The position numbers were made by a program, and so were the translations under genes. The notes under the pieces are model-generated. The model had not been told where the DNA came from, ran no database searches, and saw nothing but the letters and a program-made list of their open reading frames with translations. Positions 1-7,568 of a stretch of DNA of 35,702 nucleotides are shown in pieces. Positions within the stretch are counted from its first letter, which is position 1. Every line of letters begins with the position of its first letter. This DNA is from Streptomyces sp. MH60 (GTDB taxonomy: Bacteria; Actinomycetota; Actinomycetes; Streptomycetales; Streptomycetaceae): positions 1 through 35,702 of the forward strand of contig NZ_MULI01000074.1 in NCBI RefSeq assembly GCF_002939385.1. The letters run 5' to 3'.

Positions 1-737
1 AGCCGGCGTTCGGCCGCGGTCGAGGCGCGGCGCCGCAGCCGGGGTCCGGCGAGCGCGTCCTGCGCGTGGTCGAGGGCGGCGGTGAGCGCGGCCCGGCGAG
101 CCACGGCGTGCTCGGTGCCGACGGCGTCGAGCAGCGCGGCGACGGCCTCGTAGACGTCGGCGACGGCCGCCCGTTCCCCGTCGAAGCGGAAGTCGAGACG
201 GAGGTCGCCGGTGAGCGAGGTCGGCGTGGGCAGGGCCAGTCGCAGCAGGAGCAGCCATCCGGCGCCGGCGAGGAAGGCGAGCACGCTCTGCCATCCGGGC
301 TCGGGCAGCGGCATCCCGGCGCCCACGGCCGCGGTGACCAGCAGCTGCGTCCCCGTCCCGGACGCCACGGGCCCGACGGCGCTGACGCACCCGGCGACCA
401 GTCCGAGCCCGGTCAGCACCAGGGTCAGCGCCACGGCCCCGAGGTGCTGCCCGGCGTACGTCCCGACGAGCAGCCCGGCGGCCCCCGCGAGCGCGGGTAC
501 ACCGATCCGGCGTACGGAGGTGCGGCGGCTGCCCGGCCGGTCGTTGATGCCGGCCAACATGGCGGCGATCGCGGCGACGACCCCGAGGGAGGCCCGCCCG
601 GCGACCAGGGCCGCGGTCAGCAGCGGCCCGCCCGCCAGGGCTCCCCGGGCCACCGCGTTCCAGGGCACGGGGCCGCGCTGGGCGTTCAGGGCGTGGCCGA
701 GCCAGGGCGGGAGCGCTTGGGCTGCGGTGCGGAACAC
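1..737 (-). CDS. FUSC-like integral membrane protein (3' part outside window)
   Basis: The minus strand is open from a GTG at 737 to the window edge, giving about 245 codons; the C-terminal part lies outside. After a short polar N terminus (FRTAAQALPPW) there are several hydrophobic segments rich in Ala, Gly, Val and Leu (for example LLTAALVAGR, GVVAAIAAMLAGI and LAGAAGLLVGTYAG). A polar helical region follows, beginning near PTPTSLTGDLRLDFRF and containing AVADVYEAVAALLDAVG. This pattern of a clustered membrane bundle followed by a cytoplasmic helical part resembles FUSC/aromatic-acid-exporter type proteins, which is my basis for the name. The substrate cannot be inferred. AGGAG lies about 11 bases before the GTG, so the start is plausible but not certain. 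It lies 174 bp downstream of the nucleotidyltransferase gene on the same strand. Another multi-span membrane family is possible. Confidence 0.6.
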   Translation of the reverse strand, partial: MFRTAAQALPPWLGHALNAQRGPVPWNAVARGALAGGPLLTAALVAGRASLGVVAAIAAMLAGINDRPGSRRTSVRRIGVPALAGAAGLLVGTYAGQHLGAVALTLVLTGLGLVAGCVSAVGPVASGTGTQLLVTAAVGAGMPLPEPGWQSVLAFLAGAGWLLLLRLALPTPTSLTGDLRLDFRFDGERAAVADVYEAVAALLDAVGTEHAVARRAALTAALDHAQDALAGPRLRRRASTAAERR

Positions 738-911
738 GGGGTGCGGGGCTCCTGTCGTCCGGTCGAGGGCGGTGGTGAGCCTTCGGGCGACGGTGGCCGG
801 GCTGTGCGGTGCGCTGTCAAGCGTACGACGGGTTTTCGAAGGCGCGGAAACGGGCCTGTTTCGGGCGGATGACGGCCGTCGAGCGCCAGGGGGCACCGCG
901 GCGCCGTGCGC

Positions 912-1694
912 TCAGGAGCGGGCGGCCTCCAGGGTCTCGCGCAGCAGTGTTCCGGCCCGCGTCACCGCGTCGGCCAGGGGCCCCGGTTCCGGCGTCAGAC
1001 CGGCGAGCAGCGCGTCCATGCCGTCGAGCCCGGCCCGGCCGACCATCCCCTTCTCGTTCGTCACCCACTCCCCGCGCGCCGCCAGCACCGCGTGTGCCGT
1101 CTGGGCCGTGGCGAGGGCGACCGCGCCGGCGACCTGGGTGAGGGCGCCCTTGGGGGCGTGGCCGGCCTTGGCGTAGGCGAGGGTGGCGGTGGCCGCGCCG
1201 TACCAGTGTTCGGGCGCGGTGGTGCGCAGGGCCTTCGGGTAGCCGTCGGGGCGGGGCAGGTCGCCGCGCAGCACCCGGTTGATCGCCAGCTCGGCCACCA
1301 CGAGGTAGGTCGGGATGCCGGCCAGGTGGAACATCAGCGGCTCGACGCCGAAACGGCCCGCCTGAGCCTCCTTCGTCACGTGCTCGACCACGTCGAGGTC
1401 GCGGTAGTGCACGTCGACCCGGCGCTCGTCGATCGTCAGCCAGGCGCCCCCGTTGAAGACGCCGCCGCCCCAGGCGCCGGTCTCCGAGACCTCGCCCGCC
1501 CAGCCGACGGCACGCAGGTCCGCCGGGTCGAAGGCGCCCCGGTAGTAGACCGCCAGGTCCCAGTCGCTGTCCGGTCCGTGCGTGCCCTGTGCCCGGGAGC
1601 CGCCGAGGGTCACCGCGCGGACCGCGGGCAGGGCGGCGAGCCGGTCGGCCGTGGTGTCGAGGAATGCCTGGTCCGTGAGCGTGGGCGTGGGCAC
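912..1694 (-). CDS. Nucleotidyltransferase-fold protein (aminoglycoside adenylyltransferase/MNT-like)
   Basis: This 260-residue protein has the DNA polymerase beta-type nucleotidyltransferase signature: GGSRAQG at residues 31-37 followed by SDWDL at 43-47 (catalytic Asp 44 and 46), and a third acidic residue in VDVHYRD about 50 residues later. Such enzymes transfer a nucleotide from NTP to a small molecule, protein or nucleic acid. The catalytic residues look complete, so it is probably active, but the acceptor is unknown. The C-terminal part is helical and contains EWVTNEKG, resembling the HEPN-like helical domain often fused to these enzymes. A GTG start is chosen because AGGAG lies 9 bases upstream. 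It is transcribed divergently from the RidA gene. Drug-resistance activity should not be assumed from the fold alone. Confidence 0.8.
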   Translation of the reverse strand: MPTPTLTDQAFLDTTADRLAALPAVRAVTLGGSRAQGTHGPDSDWDLAVYYRGAFDPADLRAVGWAGEVSETGAWGGGVFNGGAWLTIDERRVDVHYRDLDVVEHVTKEAQAGRFGVEPLMFHLAGIPTYLVVAELAINRVLRGDLPRPDGYPKALRTTAPEHWYGAATATLAYAKAGHAPKGALTQVAGAVALATAQTAHAVLAARGEWVTNEKGMVGRAGLDGMDALLAGLTPEPGPLADAVTRAGTLLRETLEAARS

Positions 1695-1843
1695 TGGTGC
1701 GGGCTCCTGACCGTGCGGGCGGGGTGTGGCCGACGCCGGGAGCCTAGGCGGCCGGGGTGCGGGCCGCGAGCGAAATTCGGGTGCGCGGCGCGGGCGGAGA
1801 ACGGACGATCGGGAGGTTGCCCGCCCGTCTTCCAGGAGCCCTC

Positions 1844-2257
1844 GTGATCCAGCGCGTCACCGTGCCCGGCCTCTTCCCGCCGCCCGTCTACTCCCACGCC
1901 TCCGTCGTCGAGACCGGGACCAGGCTCGCGTTCCTCGCCGGTTCCGTCCCGCTCGACGCGGAGGGGAAGCTGGTCGGCGAGGGCGATCCGGTCCGCCAGG
2001 CCGAGCAGGTGATCGCGAACCTCACCGAGCAGCTGCGCGCCGTCGGGAGCGGCCTGGAGCACGTGCTGTCCACCGATGTGTACGTCGTGAGCACCGAGAC
2101 CGCTCCGCTGTCCGCCGTCTGGGACGTCGTCGAGGCGTCCGGGCTCAGCACCGGTCCGCACTCCTCGACGCTGCTCGGGGTGAGCTGCCTCGGCTACCCG
2201 GGACAGCTGGTGGAGATCACCGCGACCGCGGTCGTGCCGGAGACCGGCCGCCCGTGA
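1844..2257 (+). CDS. RidA/YjgF-family protein
   Basis: The 137-residue product matches the RidA/YjgF/UK114 family throughout: an N-terminal VPGLFPPPVYSHA segment, LAFLAGSVPLDAEG, then QAEQVIANLTEQLRAVG and VYVVSTE. RidA proteins are cytosolic trimers that hydrolyse reactive enamine/imine intermediates released by PLP enzymes. The classical archetype has a substrate-binding Arg near the C terminus; here the matching region reads GVSCLGYPGQLVEITATAVV and I see no obvious Arg, so this may be a RidA paralogue without the canonical deaminase activity. The GTG at 1844 is chosen over the upstream in-frame start because AGGAG at 1834-1838 is five bases away. Its stop overlaps the GTG of the following GNAT gene, indicating translational coupling. 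Confidence 0.85.
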   Translation: MIQRVTVPGLFPPPVYSHASVVETGTRLAFLAGSVPLDAEGKLVGEGDPVRQAEQVIANLTEQLRAVGSGLEHVLSTDVYVVSTETAPLSAVWDVVEASGLSTGPHSSTLLGVSCLGYPGQLVEITATAVVPETGRP

Positions 2258-2739
2258 ACCGGGAGGCGGGGGCCGGGTCCGGTACCGAGCCGGTCGTCCT
2301 GCGGCGCGCCCGCGCCGCCGACGCGCGGGCGGCGGCCGACGTCTGGCTGCGCTCCTTCGCGGCGGCGCTGCCGACCGTGGTCCGGCCCCGTTCCGACGCC
2401 GAGGTCCGCGCGTACTTCCGGCACGTGGTGGTGGAGCGGTACGAGACCTGGCTGGCGGAGGGGCCCGGTGGCGCGGTCGCCGGTGTGATGGTGCTGGAGG
2501 GCGAGGAGCTGTCGCAGCTCTACCTCGCCCCCGAACGGCGCGGGTGCGGAATCGGGGACCGGTTCGTCGCCCTGGCCAAGGAGCGGCGGGCGGACGGGCT
2601 GTCGCTGTGGACCTTCCAGGTCAACGCGCCCGCGCGGCGCTTCTACGAACGGCACGGTTTCACGCCCGTGGAGTGGACGGACGGCGACCGGAACGAGGAG
2701 CGGGAGCCGGACGTGCGCTACGTGTGGCGGCGGCCCTAG
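2254..2739 (+). CDS. GNAT-family N-acetyltransferase
   Basis: The product has 161 residues. The GNAT acetyl-CoA-binding region is clear: SQLYLAPERRGCGIGDRF (beta4, then the R/Q-x-x-G-x-G pyrophosphate loop RRGCGIG), followed by LWTFQVNAPARRFYERHGF, the beta5-alpha4 part with the typical N-x-x-A-x-x-F-Y-x-x-x-G-F pattern. It should transfer an acetyl group from acetyl-CoA to an amine; the acceptor is unknown. Its GTG overlaps the last bases of the RidA-family gene, so the two are probably one operon. Its stop overlaps by four bases the stop of a minus-strand proline iminopeptidase remnant. Confidence 0.88.
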   Translation: MNREAGAGSGTEPVVLRRARAADARAAADVWLRSFAAALPTVVRPRSDAEVRAYFRHVVVERYETWLAEGPGGAVAGVMVLEGEELSQLYLAPERRGCGIGDRFVALAKERRADGLSLWTFQVNAPARRFYERHGFTPVEWTDGDRNEEREPDVRYVWRRP

Positions 2740-3020
2740 TCCTTCACCCCGCCGGTGTCACCGCGCGCGTACTGGGCCGTCGCCGCCGGCGGGGCCTCGT
2801 CGCCGGTCGCCCCGGCGCCGTGCCCGGCCTCGTCCGCGCTCACCAACTCGCTGTCCGGCCAGGCATGGTGGAGCCGCCGGACGATGCCGCGGAGGTTGCC
2901 GAAGTCGAGGGTGCCCTGCACCAGGGTGCCGGAGACGCCCATCGGCAGGTGCGCGTCCCCGAGGACCACGCCCTCGTCGGTGCCGTCGCCGCGGCGGCCC
3001 GAGCCCTCACCCCCTTCAGG
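2736..3020 (-). pseudogene. 3' remnant of a proline iminopeptidase gene
   Basis: The last roughly 70 codons read GVSGTLVQGTLDFGNLRG, then RRLHHAWPDSELVSADEAGH, and end GVKD. This is the C-terminal piece of a proline iminopeptidase (alpha/beta hydrolase), with the catalytic Asp (in GTLDFGN) and His (in DEAGHG) still present. The GGGS nucleophile domain, the cap domain and about three quarters of the enzyme are absent; upstream the frame becomes unrelated (GEGSGRRGDGTDE) and meets the end of the uracil-DNA glycosylase gene. No RBS is evident. I therefore call it a decayed or deletion-derived remnant. The left boundary of homology is approximate (about 2950-3020). A short functional protein is unlikely. 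Confidence 0.72.
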
Positions 3021-3029
3021 ACGCGGGCC

Positions 3030-3743
3030 TCACTCGGCGGGCAGCCCCGCCGTGTCCGCCGCCGTGCGCAGCACGTCGCGCAGCATCTCGGGGGTGAGCC
3101 GGCCGGTGAAGGTGTTGCGCTGGCTGACGTGGAAGCAGCCGAAGAGGTGCAGGCCCGGCCCGTCGGCGGCGTCCAGCCGCACGTGCCCGCCGTGCGCGAA
3201 GGCCGGACGGGGGCGGGGCACGGTCCAGCCCGCCCCGGCGAACGCGGGCAGCGCGGCCTGCCAGCCGAAGGCACCGAGGACGACCACCGCGCGCAGCGTC
3301 GGCCGCAGCAGCCCCAGCTCCTGGACGAGCCAGGAACGGCAGGTGTCCCGTTCGGCGGGGGTCGGCTTGTTCTCGGGCGGGGCGCAGTGCACCGGCGAGG
3401 TGATGCGCACGCCGTACAGCTCCAGACCGTCGTCGGCCCGGACCGCGGTGGGCTGCGAGGCGAGGCCGACGTCGTACAGCGCCTGGTACAGGACGTCCCC
3501 GGAGCGGTCGCCGGTGAACATCCGGCCGGTGCGGTTGCCGCCGTGGGCGGCGGGGGCCAGCCCGACGATCAGCAGCCGGGCGTCCGGCGGGCCGAAGCCG
3601 GGCACCGGCCGGCCCCAGTACGTCCAGTCGGTGAAGGCGGCCCGCTTGGTACGGGCGACCTCCTCGCGCCACTCGACCAGCCTCGGACAGGCCCGGCACC
3701 CCGCGATGCGCTGGTCGAGTACGGAGAGGCCGCCGGTGTCCAT
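3030..3743 (-). CDS. Family-5 type uracil-DNA glycosylase (UdgB-like), Fe-S
   Basis: This 237-residue enzyme removes uracil (and in this family other deaminated bases) from DNA to start base-excision repair. Cys16 and Cys19 (CRAC) plus Cys residues in SPVHC and ERDTC fit the four ligands of the [4Fe-4S] cluster of family 4/5 glycosylases. Motif A is GLAPAAHGGNRTGRMFTGD at about 61-79; the Ala/His version without the acidic residue of family 4 is typical of family 5. The C-terminal motif is HVSQRNTFTGRLT. I chose the ATG at 3743 because the family starts near here (DTGGLSVLDQRIAGCRACPRL) and the 11 extra upstream codons overlap the divergent promoter region. It is divergent from the S4-domain gene. 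Confidence 0.9.
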   Translation of the reverse strand: MDTGGLSVLDQRIAGCRACPRLVEWREEVARTKRAAFTDWTYWGRPVPGFGPPDARLLIVGLAPAAHGGNRTGRMFTGDRSGDVLYQALYDVGLASQPTAVRADDGLELYGVRITSPVHCAPPENKPTPAERDTCRSWLVQELGLLRPTLRAVVVLGAFGWQAALPAFAGAGWTVPRPRPAFAHGGHVRLDAADGPGLHLFGCFHVSQRNTFTGRLTPEMLRDVLRTAADTAGLPAE

Positions 3744-3810
3744 GCGTCCACCGTAAGACCTCGGCCGACGGGCCACGGAAATTGCGGCCCGTTCCGCCGC
3801 GCTGGTTGGT

Positions 3811-3816
3811 TAGGGT
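3811..3816 (+). promoter_or_regulatory. -10 box TAGGGT placed for a leaderless S4-protein transcript
   Basis: TAGGGT fits the Streptomyces TANNNT -10 pattern and is followed by six bases and then ATG. That spacing puts the predicted start of transcription at the A of the start codon. A GGAG lies between the box and the ATG, so a very short leader is also possible. No good -35 is seen at 17-18 bp. Confidence 0.5.
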
Positions 3817-3822
3817 CGGAGC

Positions 3823-4362
3823 ATGGCTTCCGAGCATGACGAAGGCGGGAGCGGCCGGGTGGCCGCCGCACAGGACGACGCCGCTGCCGCCGCCGGGGCA
3901 CCCGACCCGAAGACGGTGGCGGCGATCGCCGCCGCCGAGGCGGCCGGGCCGCAGAACGGCGAGAGCGTCCGCGTGGACAGCTGGATCTGGGCCGTCCGCC
4001 TGATCAAGACCCGCTCCCTGGGCGCGACCGCCTGCCGCGGCGGCCACGTCCGGGTGAACGGCGAGCGGGTCAAGCCCGCCCACTCGCTCCGCGTCGGCGA
4101 CGAGGTGCGCCTGCGGCAGGAGGGCCGGGAGCGGATCGTCGTCGTGAAGCGGCTGATCCGCAAGCGCGTCGGCGCCCCGGTCGCCGTCCAGTGCTACGTC
4201 GACAACTCCCCGCCGCCCCCGCCCCGTGAGGCGGTCGCCCCGGCCGGCATCCGCGACCGCGGCGCCGGACGCCCGACCAAGCGGGACCGCCGCGAGATGG
4301 ACCGGCTGCGCGGCCTGGAGGGCCTGAGCAGCTCCCGTCGGGACGCCGCGAACCGGCCCTGA
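3823..4362 (+). CDS. S4-domain RNA-binding protein (Hsp15/HslR-like)
   Basis: The 179-residue product has an S4 RNA-binding domain at about 50-110 (VDSWIWAVRLIKTRSLGATA, then GGHVRVNGERVKPAHSLRVGD). This is the Hsp15/HslR arrangement: the S4 core is followed by a basic helix (KRLIRKRVGAPVA) and a basic, disordered tail (RPTKRDRREMDRLRGLEG). In E. coli, Hsp15 binds 50S subunits carrying stalled nascent chains; the actinobacterial role is inferred. The first 45 residues are acidic and Ala-rich (AAAQDDAAAAAGAPDP), an addition absent from E. coli Hsp15. The gene converges on the DoxX-like gene; an inverted repeat at 4350-4393 probably ends both transcripts. Confidence 0.85.
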   Translation: MASEHDEGGSGRVAAAQDDAAAAAGAPDPKTVAAIAAAEAAGPQNGESVRVDSWIWAVRLIKTRSLGATACRGGHVRVNGERVKPAHSLRVGDEVRLRQEGRERIVVVKRLIRKRVGAPVAVQCYVDNSPPPPPREAVAPAGIRDRGAGRPTKRDRREMDRLRGLEGLSSSRRDAANRP

Positions 4363-4393
4363 GCGGGGGCGGGGTCCGCGGGCGGCCCGGTTC
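4350..4393. terminator. Inverted repeat between convergent genes
   Basis: GAACCGG at 4350-4356 pairs with CCGGTTC at 4387-4393; with one bulge the stem extends a few more pairs. It spans the stop of the S4 gene and the 34-bp gap before the DoxX-like gene. No U-tract follows on either strand, as is common in high-GC terminators. Confidence 0.5.
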
Positions 4394-4396
4394 TGA

Positions 4397-4834
4397 TCAG
4401 CCGCGCCGGACCCGGGCACGCACCAGCCGGCGCAGCTCCTCGTTGTGCCCGCGGCGGGCCCGGGCGACGATCAGGAGCGGCACCATCAGGACGAGCGGCG
4501 TCGCCGCGTTCGCACCGTCGAAGTAGGTGAGCTGGACGACGAACGCGCCCACCATCAGCGCGCTCAGCGCCGCCGCGGCCACCGACTGGAGCACCGGCAC
4601 GAGCAGGGCGATCGCTCCCGCCAGCTCGAGGACACCGATCGCGTACATGCCCGCGTCGCCCCAGCCCATCTCCGCGAAGCTGCCGGCCGCCGAGGAGTGT
4701 CCGATCAGCTTGGGCAGGGCGCTCGCGAGGGCGAAGAACAGTGCGAGGAACACCTGCACCACGCGCAGGGCGACCCGGAGGCCGCGTCCGCGGGCCGACA
4801 CGGTGGGGGCGGGGGAAGCGGTGGTCTCGGACAT
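4397..4834 (-). CDS. DoxX-like membrane protein
   Basis: The 145-residue product has four predicted membrane helices: about VVQVFLALFFALASALPKL, GMYAIGVLELAGAIALLVPV, SVAAAALSALMVGAFVVQL and ATPLVLMVPLLIVARA. The pattern of a first helix ending in xPKL, then a G-x-L-E-x-x-G segment, is that of DoxX/DoxD-like proteins. These are small integral membrane proteins; some actinobacterial members act in redox homeostasis, but no specific activity can be read here. The ATG at 4834 has AGGAG six bases upstream; the frame is open further upstream but without a better start. The C terminus is strongly basic (RRLVRARVRRG), which fits a cytoplasmic end. Confidence 0.8.
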   Translation of the reverse strand: MSETTASPAPTVSARGRGLRVALRVVQVFLALFFALASALPKLIGHSSAAGSFAEMGWGDAGMYAIGVLELAGAIALLVPVLQSVAAAALSALMVGAFVVQLTYFDGANAATPLVLMVPLLIVARARRGHNEELRRLVRARVRRG

Positions 4835-5146
4835 GGCGGTCTCCTGGGCTGGGCGGTCCGTGCTGCTGTCGGGATACAGACCGCTCGCCGCCCCGGAACT
4901 CATCGCCGGACCGGCTCCTGCCGCTACGGAGGCGCCCGCGCCGGTGACCGTACCGCCGCCGGGTGCGGCGCTACCCCTGCCGCGCGGGCACGGCCCTCAC
5001 CCACGTCTCGTCGTCGGTGAGGTACCGGCGTCGGTTCACCCGTCCGAGTGAACGCGCCTGGCTCCGGGGGCCCGCCGGTCCGGCGGTACGGCTCGCTTCC
5101 CCTTCCCGACCTGCCGCAGTAGGTTCGATACAGGAGTGGTGAACCG
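4835..5146. other. Intergenic region without recognisable gene
   Basis: This 312-bp stretch lies between two divergent small membrane-protein genes and presumably holds both promoters. I see no convincing coding frame. It contains an inverted repeat, GTTCAC at 5034-5039 and GTGAAC at 5048-5053 (eight-base spacer), which could be an operator or a short hairpin, and a TAGGTT at 5120-5125 that is a possible -10 for the gene at 5147. Confidence 0.5.
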
Positions 5147-5404
5147 ATGCGTACGGGCAGTGAACCGGCAACCGCGCGCAGTGCCCTGCGGGCGCGGTTC
5201 TGGCTGAGCCTGTGGGGGCTGGTCTGGGCCGTCTTCGGCACCGCCGCCTTCGCGCTCACGGGGCGGTTCGGCTGGGCGCTCGCCTGCGGAGTGCTGTGGC
5301 TCGTCGTCACGGTCGACCTGAGCGTGATCCTCCGGCACATCCGCCAGGGCCCGCACTATCAGCCGGGCCGGAACATCCCGCCGTACCCGCCGCCGAGACG
5401 CTGA
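5147..5404 (+). CDS. Small two-helix membrane protein (DUF6343-like)
   Basis: The 85-residue product has two hydrophobic segments, FWLSLWGLVWAVFGTAAFAL and ALACGVLWLVVTVDLSVIL, joined by a short loop (TGRFGW). It ends in a cytoplasmic-type tail, HIRQGPHYQPGRNIPPYPPP. The size and the R-x-G-P-H-x-QPG-x-x-IPPY ending resemble a family of uncharacterised actinobacterial membrane proteins that I believe is DUF6343; that name is from memory. The ATG at 5147 has AGGAG ten bases upstream. No function is proposed. It ends three bases before the convergent TPR gene, so no terminator fits between them. Confidence 0.75.
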   Translation: MRTGSEPATARSALRARFWLSLWGLVWAVFGTAAFALTGRFGWALACGVLWLVVTVDLSVILRHIRQGPHYQPGRNIPPYPPPRR

Positions 5405-5407
5405 CCG

Positions 5408-5788
5408 TCAGGAGTCGAAGCGCGCCTGCTGCACGTACTCCGGGTTCGGGTCCAGCGCCGCCGCCAGCCGGAAGTGACGGCGGGCCTGGTCGGGACAGCC
5501 CCGGCGCTCATAGGTGCGGGCGAGGGCGAAGTGCGCGTACGCGTTGTCCGGCTCGCGCTCCAGGACGATGGTGAACTCCAGCTCGGCCGGTCGCAGTTGC
5601 GCCGCCGCGAAGAAGGCACGCGCGCGCAGCAGCCGCGCGGCGGTGTTCTCGGGATGGGCGCCGATGACTCCGTCGAGCAGTTTCACCGCGCCGCGCGGGT
5701 CCCGCGCCGCGAGCAACTGCTCGGCGGCACGGAAGTCGATGACATCCGTCTCCGGAGTACGTCCGGTGGGACTGCTGGTCTCGGGCAC
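5408..5788 (-). CDS. Tetratricopeptide-repeat protein
   Basis: The 126-residue product contains about three TPR units: FRAAEQLLAARDPRGAVKLL, then NTAARLLRARAFFAAAQLRP, then NAYAHFALARTYERRGCPDQ, with the usual A-x-x-x-L/A/Y and P spacing. TPRs form a helical scaffold for protein binding, so this is probably an adaptor; the partner is unknown. It starts with GTG and follows coaE by 49 bases on the same strand, so it is likely the last gene of the PAC2-coaE-TPR unit. It has no signal peptide or membrane segment. Confidence 0.82.
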   Translation of the reverse strand: MPETSSPTGRTPETDVIDFRAAEQLLAARDPRGAVKLLDGVIGAHPENTAARLLRARAFFAAAQLRPAELEFTIVLEREPDNAYAHFALARTYERRGCPDQARRHFRLAAALDPNPEYVQQARFDS

Positions 5789-5837
5789 GGCTGAGTCCTT
5801 CCCTCGCTGGAAGGGATCAACGCACGCGCGGGGGCCG

Positions 5838-6440
5838 CTATTCCGTGTGCGTCCTGTGCACCAGTTCGTCCCAGACCTCCTTGACGCGGCGCCGCAGTTC
5901 CTCCAGCGGTACGTCGTTGTCGACGACCAGGTCCGCGATCTCCCGGCGCTGCTCGCGCGTCGCCTGGGCGGCCATGCGAGCCCGTGCGTCCTGCTCGGTC
6001 ATGCCGCGCAGCCGGACCAGCCGGTCGAGCTGGGTGGCCGGGTCGGCGTCCACGACCACCACGAGGTCGTACAGCGGCGCCAGGCCGTTCTCCGTGAGCA
6101 GGGGGACGTCGTGGACGACGACGGCGTCCTCGGCGGCGGCCTCCTCCAGGGCACGGGAGCGCTCGCCGACCAGGGGATGCACGATGCCGTTCAGGACGGC
6201 CAGCTTCTCCGGATCGGCGAACACGATCGCGCCCAGTCTCGGCCGGTCCAGGCTGCCGTCCTCGGCGAGGACGTCCTCGCCGAACGCCTCCACGACCGCG
6301 GCGAGCCCGGGAGTTCCGGGGGCGACGACCTCGCGTGCGATCCGGTCGGCGTCGATCAGTACGGCGCCGTGCTCGACGAGCAGCCGGGACACCTCGCTCT
6401 TGCCGGCGCCGATCCCGCCGGTCAGGCCCACCTTCAGCAT
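5838..6440 (-). CDS. coaE: Dephospho-CoA kinase
   Basis: CoaE phosphorylates the 3'-hydroxyl of dephospho-CoA with ATP, the last step of coenzyme A synthesis, in the cytosol. The product is 200 residues, the usual length for the single-domain bacterial enzyme, without the extra C-terminal domain found in mycobacterial CoaE. It begins MLKVGLTGGIGAGKSEVSRL with the P-loop GGIGAGKS at 8-15. Further signatures are LIDADRIAREVV, LNGIVHPLV, the DVPLLTENG segment and the lid region around RLVRLRGMTEQDARARMAAQ. It lies 32 bases after the PAC2 gene and upstream of the TPR gene, all on the minus strand, close to rpsA as is usual in actinobacteria. Confidence 0.97.
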   Translation of the reverse strand: MLKVGLTGGIGAGKSEVSRLLVEHGAVLIDADRIAREVVAPGTPGLAAVVEAFGEDVLAEDGSLDRPRLGAIVFADPEKLAVLNGIVHPLVGERSRALEEAAAEDAVVVHDVPLLTENGLAPLYDLVVVVDADPATQLDRLVRLRGMTEQDARARMAAQATREQRREIADLVVDNDVPLEELRRRVKEVWDELVHRTHTE

Positions 6441-6472
6441 GGGCGGAAGCTTAGAGGGTGCCGGGCACGACG

Positions 6473-7411
6473 TCAGTTGTCGCCCTCCCGCTCCGCGAGG
6501 AACCGTTCGAACTCGCGGCCGATCTCGTCCGCGGAGGGGATCTCGACGGGTTCGGCGAGCATGTTGCCCCTGGTCTCGGCGCCCGCCGCGGCGTCGTACT
6601 GGTGCTCAAGACCCTGGACGAGGGCGGTGAGCTCCTCGTCGCCCTCCTGGATCTGCCGGTCGATCTCCGTCTGGGTGCGGTGGGCGTCCGTGCGCAGCGA
6701 GTGCGCGATGCCCGGGAGGACCAGTCCGGTCGCCGCGGTGATCGCCTCCAGGACGGTCAGCGCCGCGTCCGGGTACGCGGAGCGGGCGATGTAGTGCGGG
6801 ACGTGTGCGGCGACGCCGAGCACGTCGTGGCCGGCCTGCGCGAGCCGGTACTCGACGAGTGCCTCCGCGCTGCCGGGGACCTGCGCCTCCTCGAAGGGGC
6901 TGCGATGGCCCGGCACGAGGTCGGTGCGGTTGCCGTGCGGGGTGATGCCGACGGGGCGGGTGTGCGGGACGCCCATCGGGATGCCGTGGAAACTCACCGC
7001 CAGGCGGACGCCGAGCCGCTCCACGATCTGCCCTACGGCGGCGGCGAAACGCTCCCACTCGACGTCCGGCTCGGGGCCCGACAGGAGCAGGAACGGCGCC
7101 CCGGTGGCGTCCTGGACGAGCCGCACCTCGATGGTGGGTTCCTCGTAGTCCGTGTAGGCGTCCCGCTTGAAGGTCAGCAGCGGCCGGCGGGCCCGGTAGT
7201 CCACGAGGCGGTCGTGGTCGAAGCGCGCGACGACCTGATGGGGCAGCGAGTCGAGCACCTGGTCGACGATCTGGTCGCCGGTCTCCCCGGCGTCGATGTA
7301 TCCGTCGAAGTGGTACAGCATGACCAGTCCGGCCGACTCCTGGGCGAGTGCCATGTCGACGACGGCAAGGCCCTTCGGCTCCCAGGCGTACAAATCCTGC
7401 GGATCAAGCAC
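6473..7411 (-). CDS. PAC2-family protein
   Basis: The product is 312 residues long. It has the PAC2 (proteasome assembly chaperone 2-like) pattern: an early GLVMLYHFDGYIDAGETGDQ segment, VDYRARRP, then GIPMGVPHTRPVGITPHGN, then LGVAAHVPHYIARSAYPDAA, and a helical C terminus (DRQIQEGDEELTALVQGLEHQYD). PAC2 proteins help assemble eukaryotic proteasomes; bacterial members are uncharacterised, and a link to the actinobacterial proteasome is speculation. The GTG at 7411 is chosen because GGGGAG lies eight bases upstream and the protein then begins LDPQDLYAWEP; the longer upstream frame would run into the rpsA terminator. It is the first gene of the unit with coaE and the TPR gene. Confidence 0.85.
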   Translation of the reverse strand: MLDPQDLYAWEPKGLAVVDMALAQESAGLVMLYHFDGYIDAGETGDQIVDQVLDSLPHQVVARFDHDRLVDYRARRPLLTFKRDAYTDYEEPTIEVRLVQDATGAPFLLLSGPEPDVEWERFAAAVGQIVERLGVRLAVSFHGIPMGVPHTRPVGITPHGNRTDLVPGHRSPFEEAQVPGSAEALVEYRLAQAGHDVLGVAAHVPHYIARSAYPDAALTVLEAITAATGLVLPGIAHSLRTDAHRTQTEIDRQIQEGDEELTALVQGLEHQYDAAAGAETRGNMLAEPVEIPSADEIGREFERFLAEREGDN

Positions 7412-7488
7412 AGTGACCGCTCCCCTCCGTGTGTTCGTCTTTCTCAACGCCCTTGCGGGGTGGGGCATTCCCGCGGGGACACACCGAA

Positions 7489-7514
7489 GGGCCGCACCTC
7501 GGAAGGTGCGGCCC
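7489..7514 (-). terminator. rpsA terminator hairpin
   Basis: GGGCCGCACCT at 7489-7499 pairs perfectly with AGGTGCGGCCC at 7504-7514 around a four-base loop (CGGA). It lies 55 bases past the rpsA stop and upstream of the PAC2 gene. On the minus strand the stem is followed by TTCGG rather than a long U-tract. Confidence 0.85.
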
Positions 7515-7568
7515 CTCGGCTACCGCTGTGTTTCAACCGCCGGATGTCAGCGGCCGGTGTTCAGAGCT

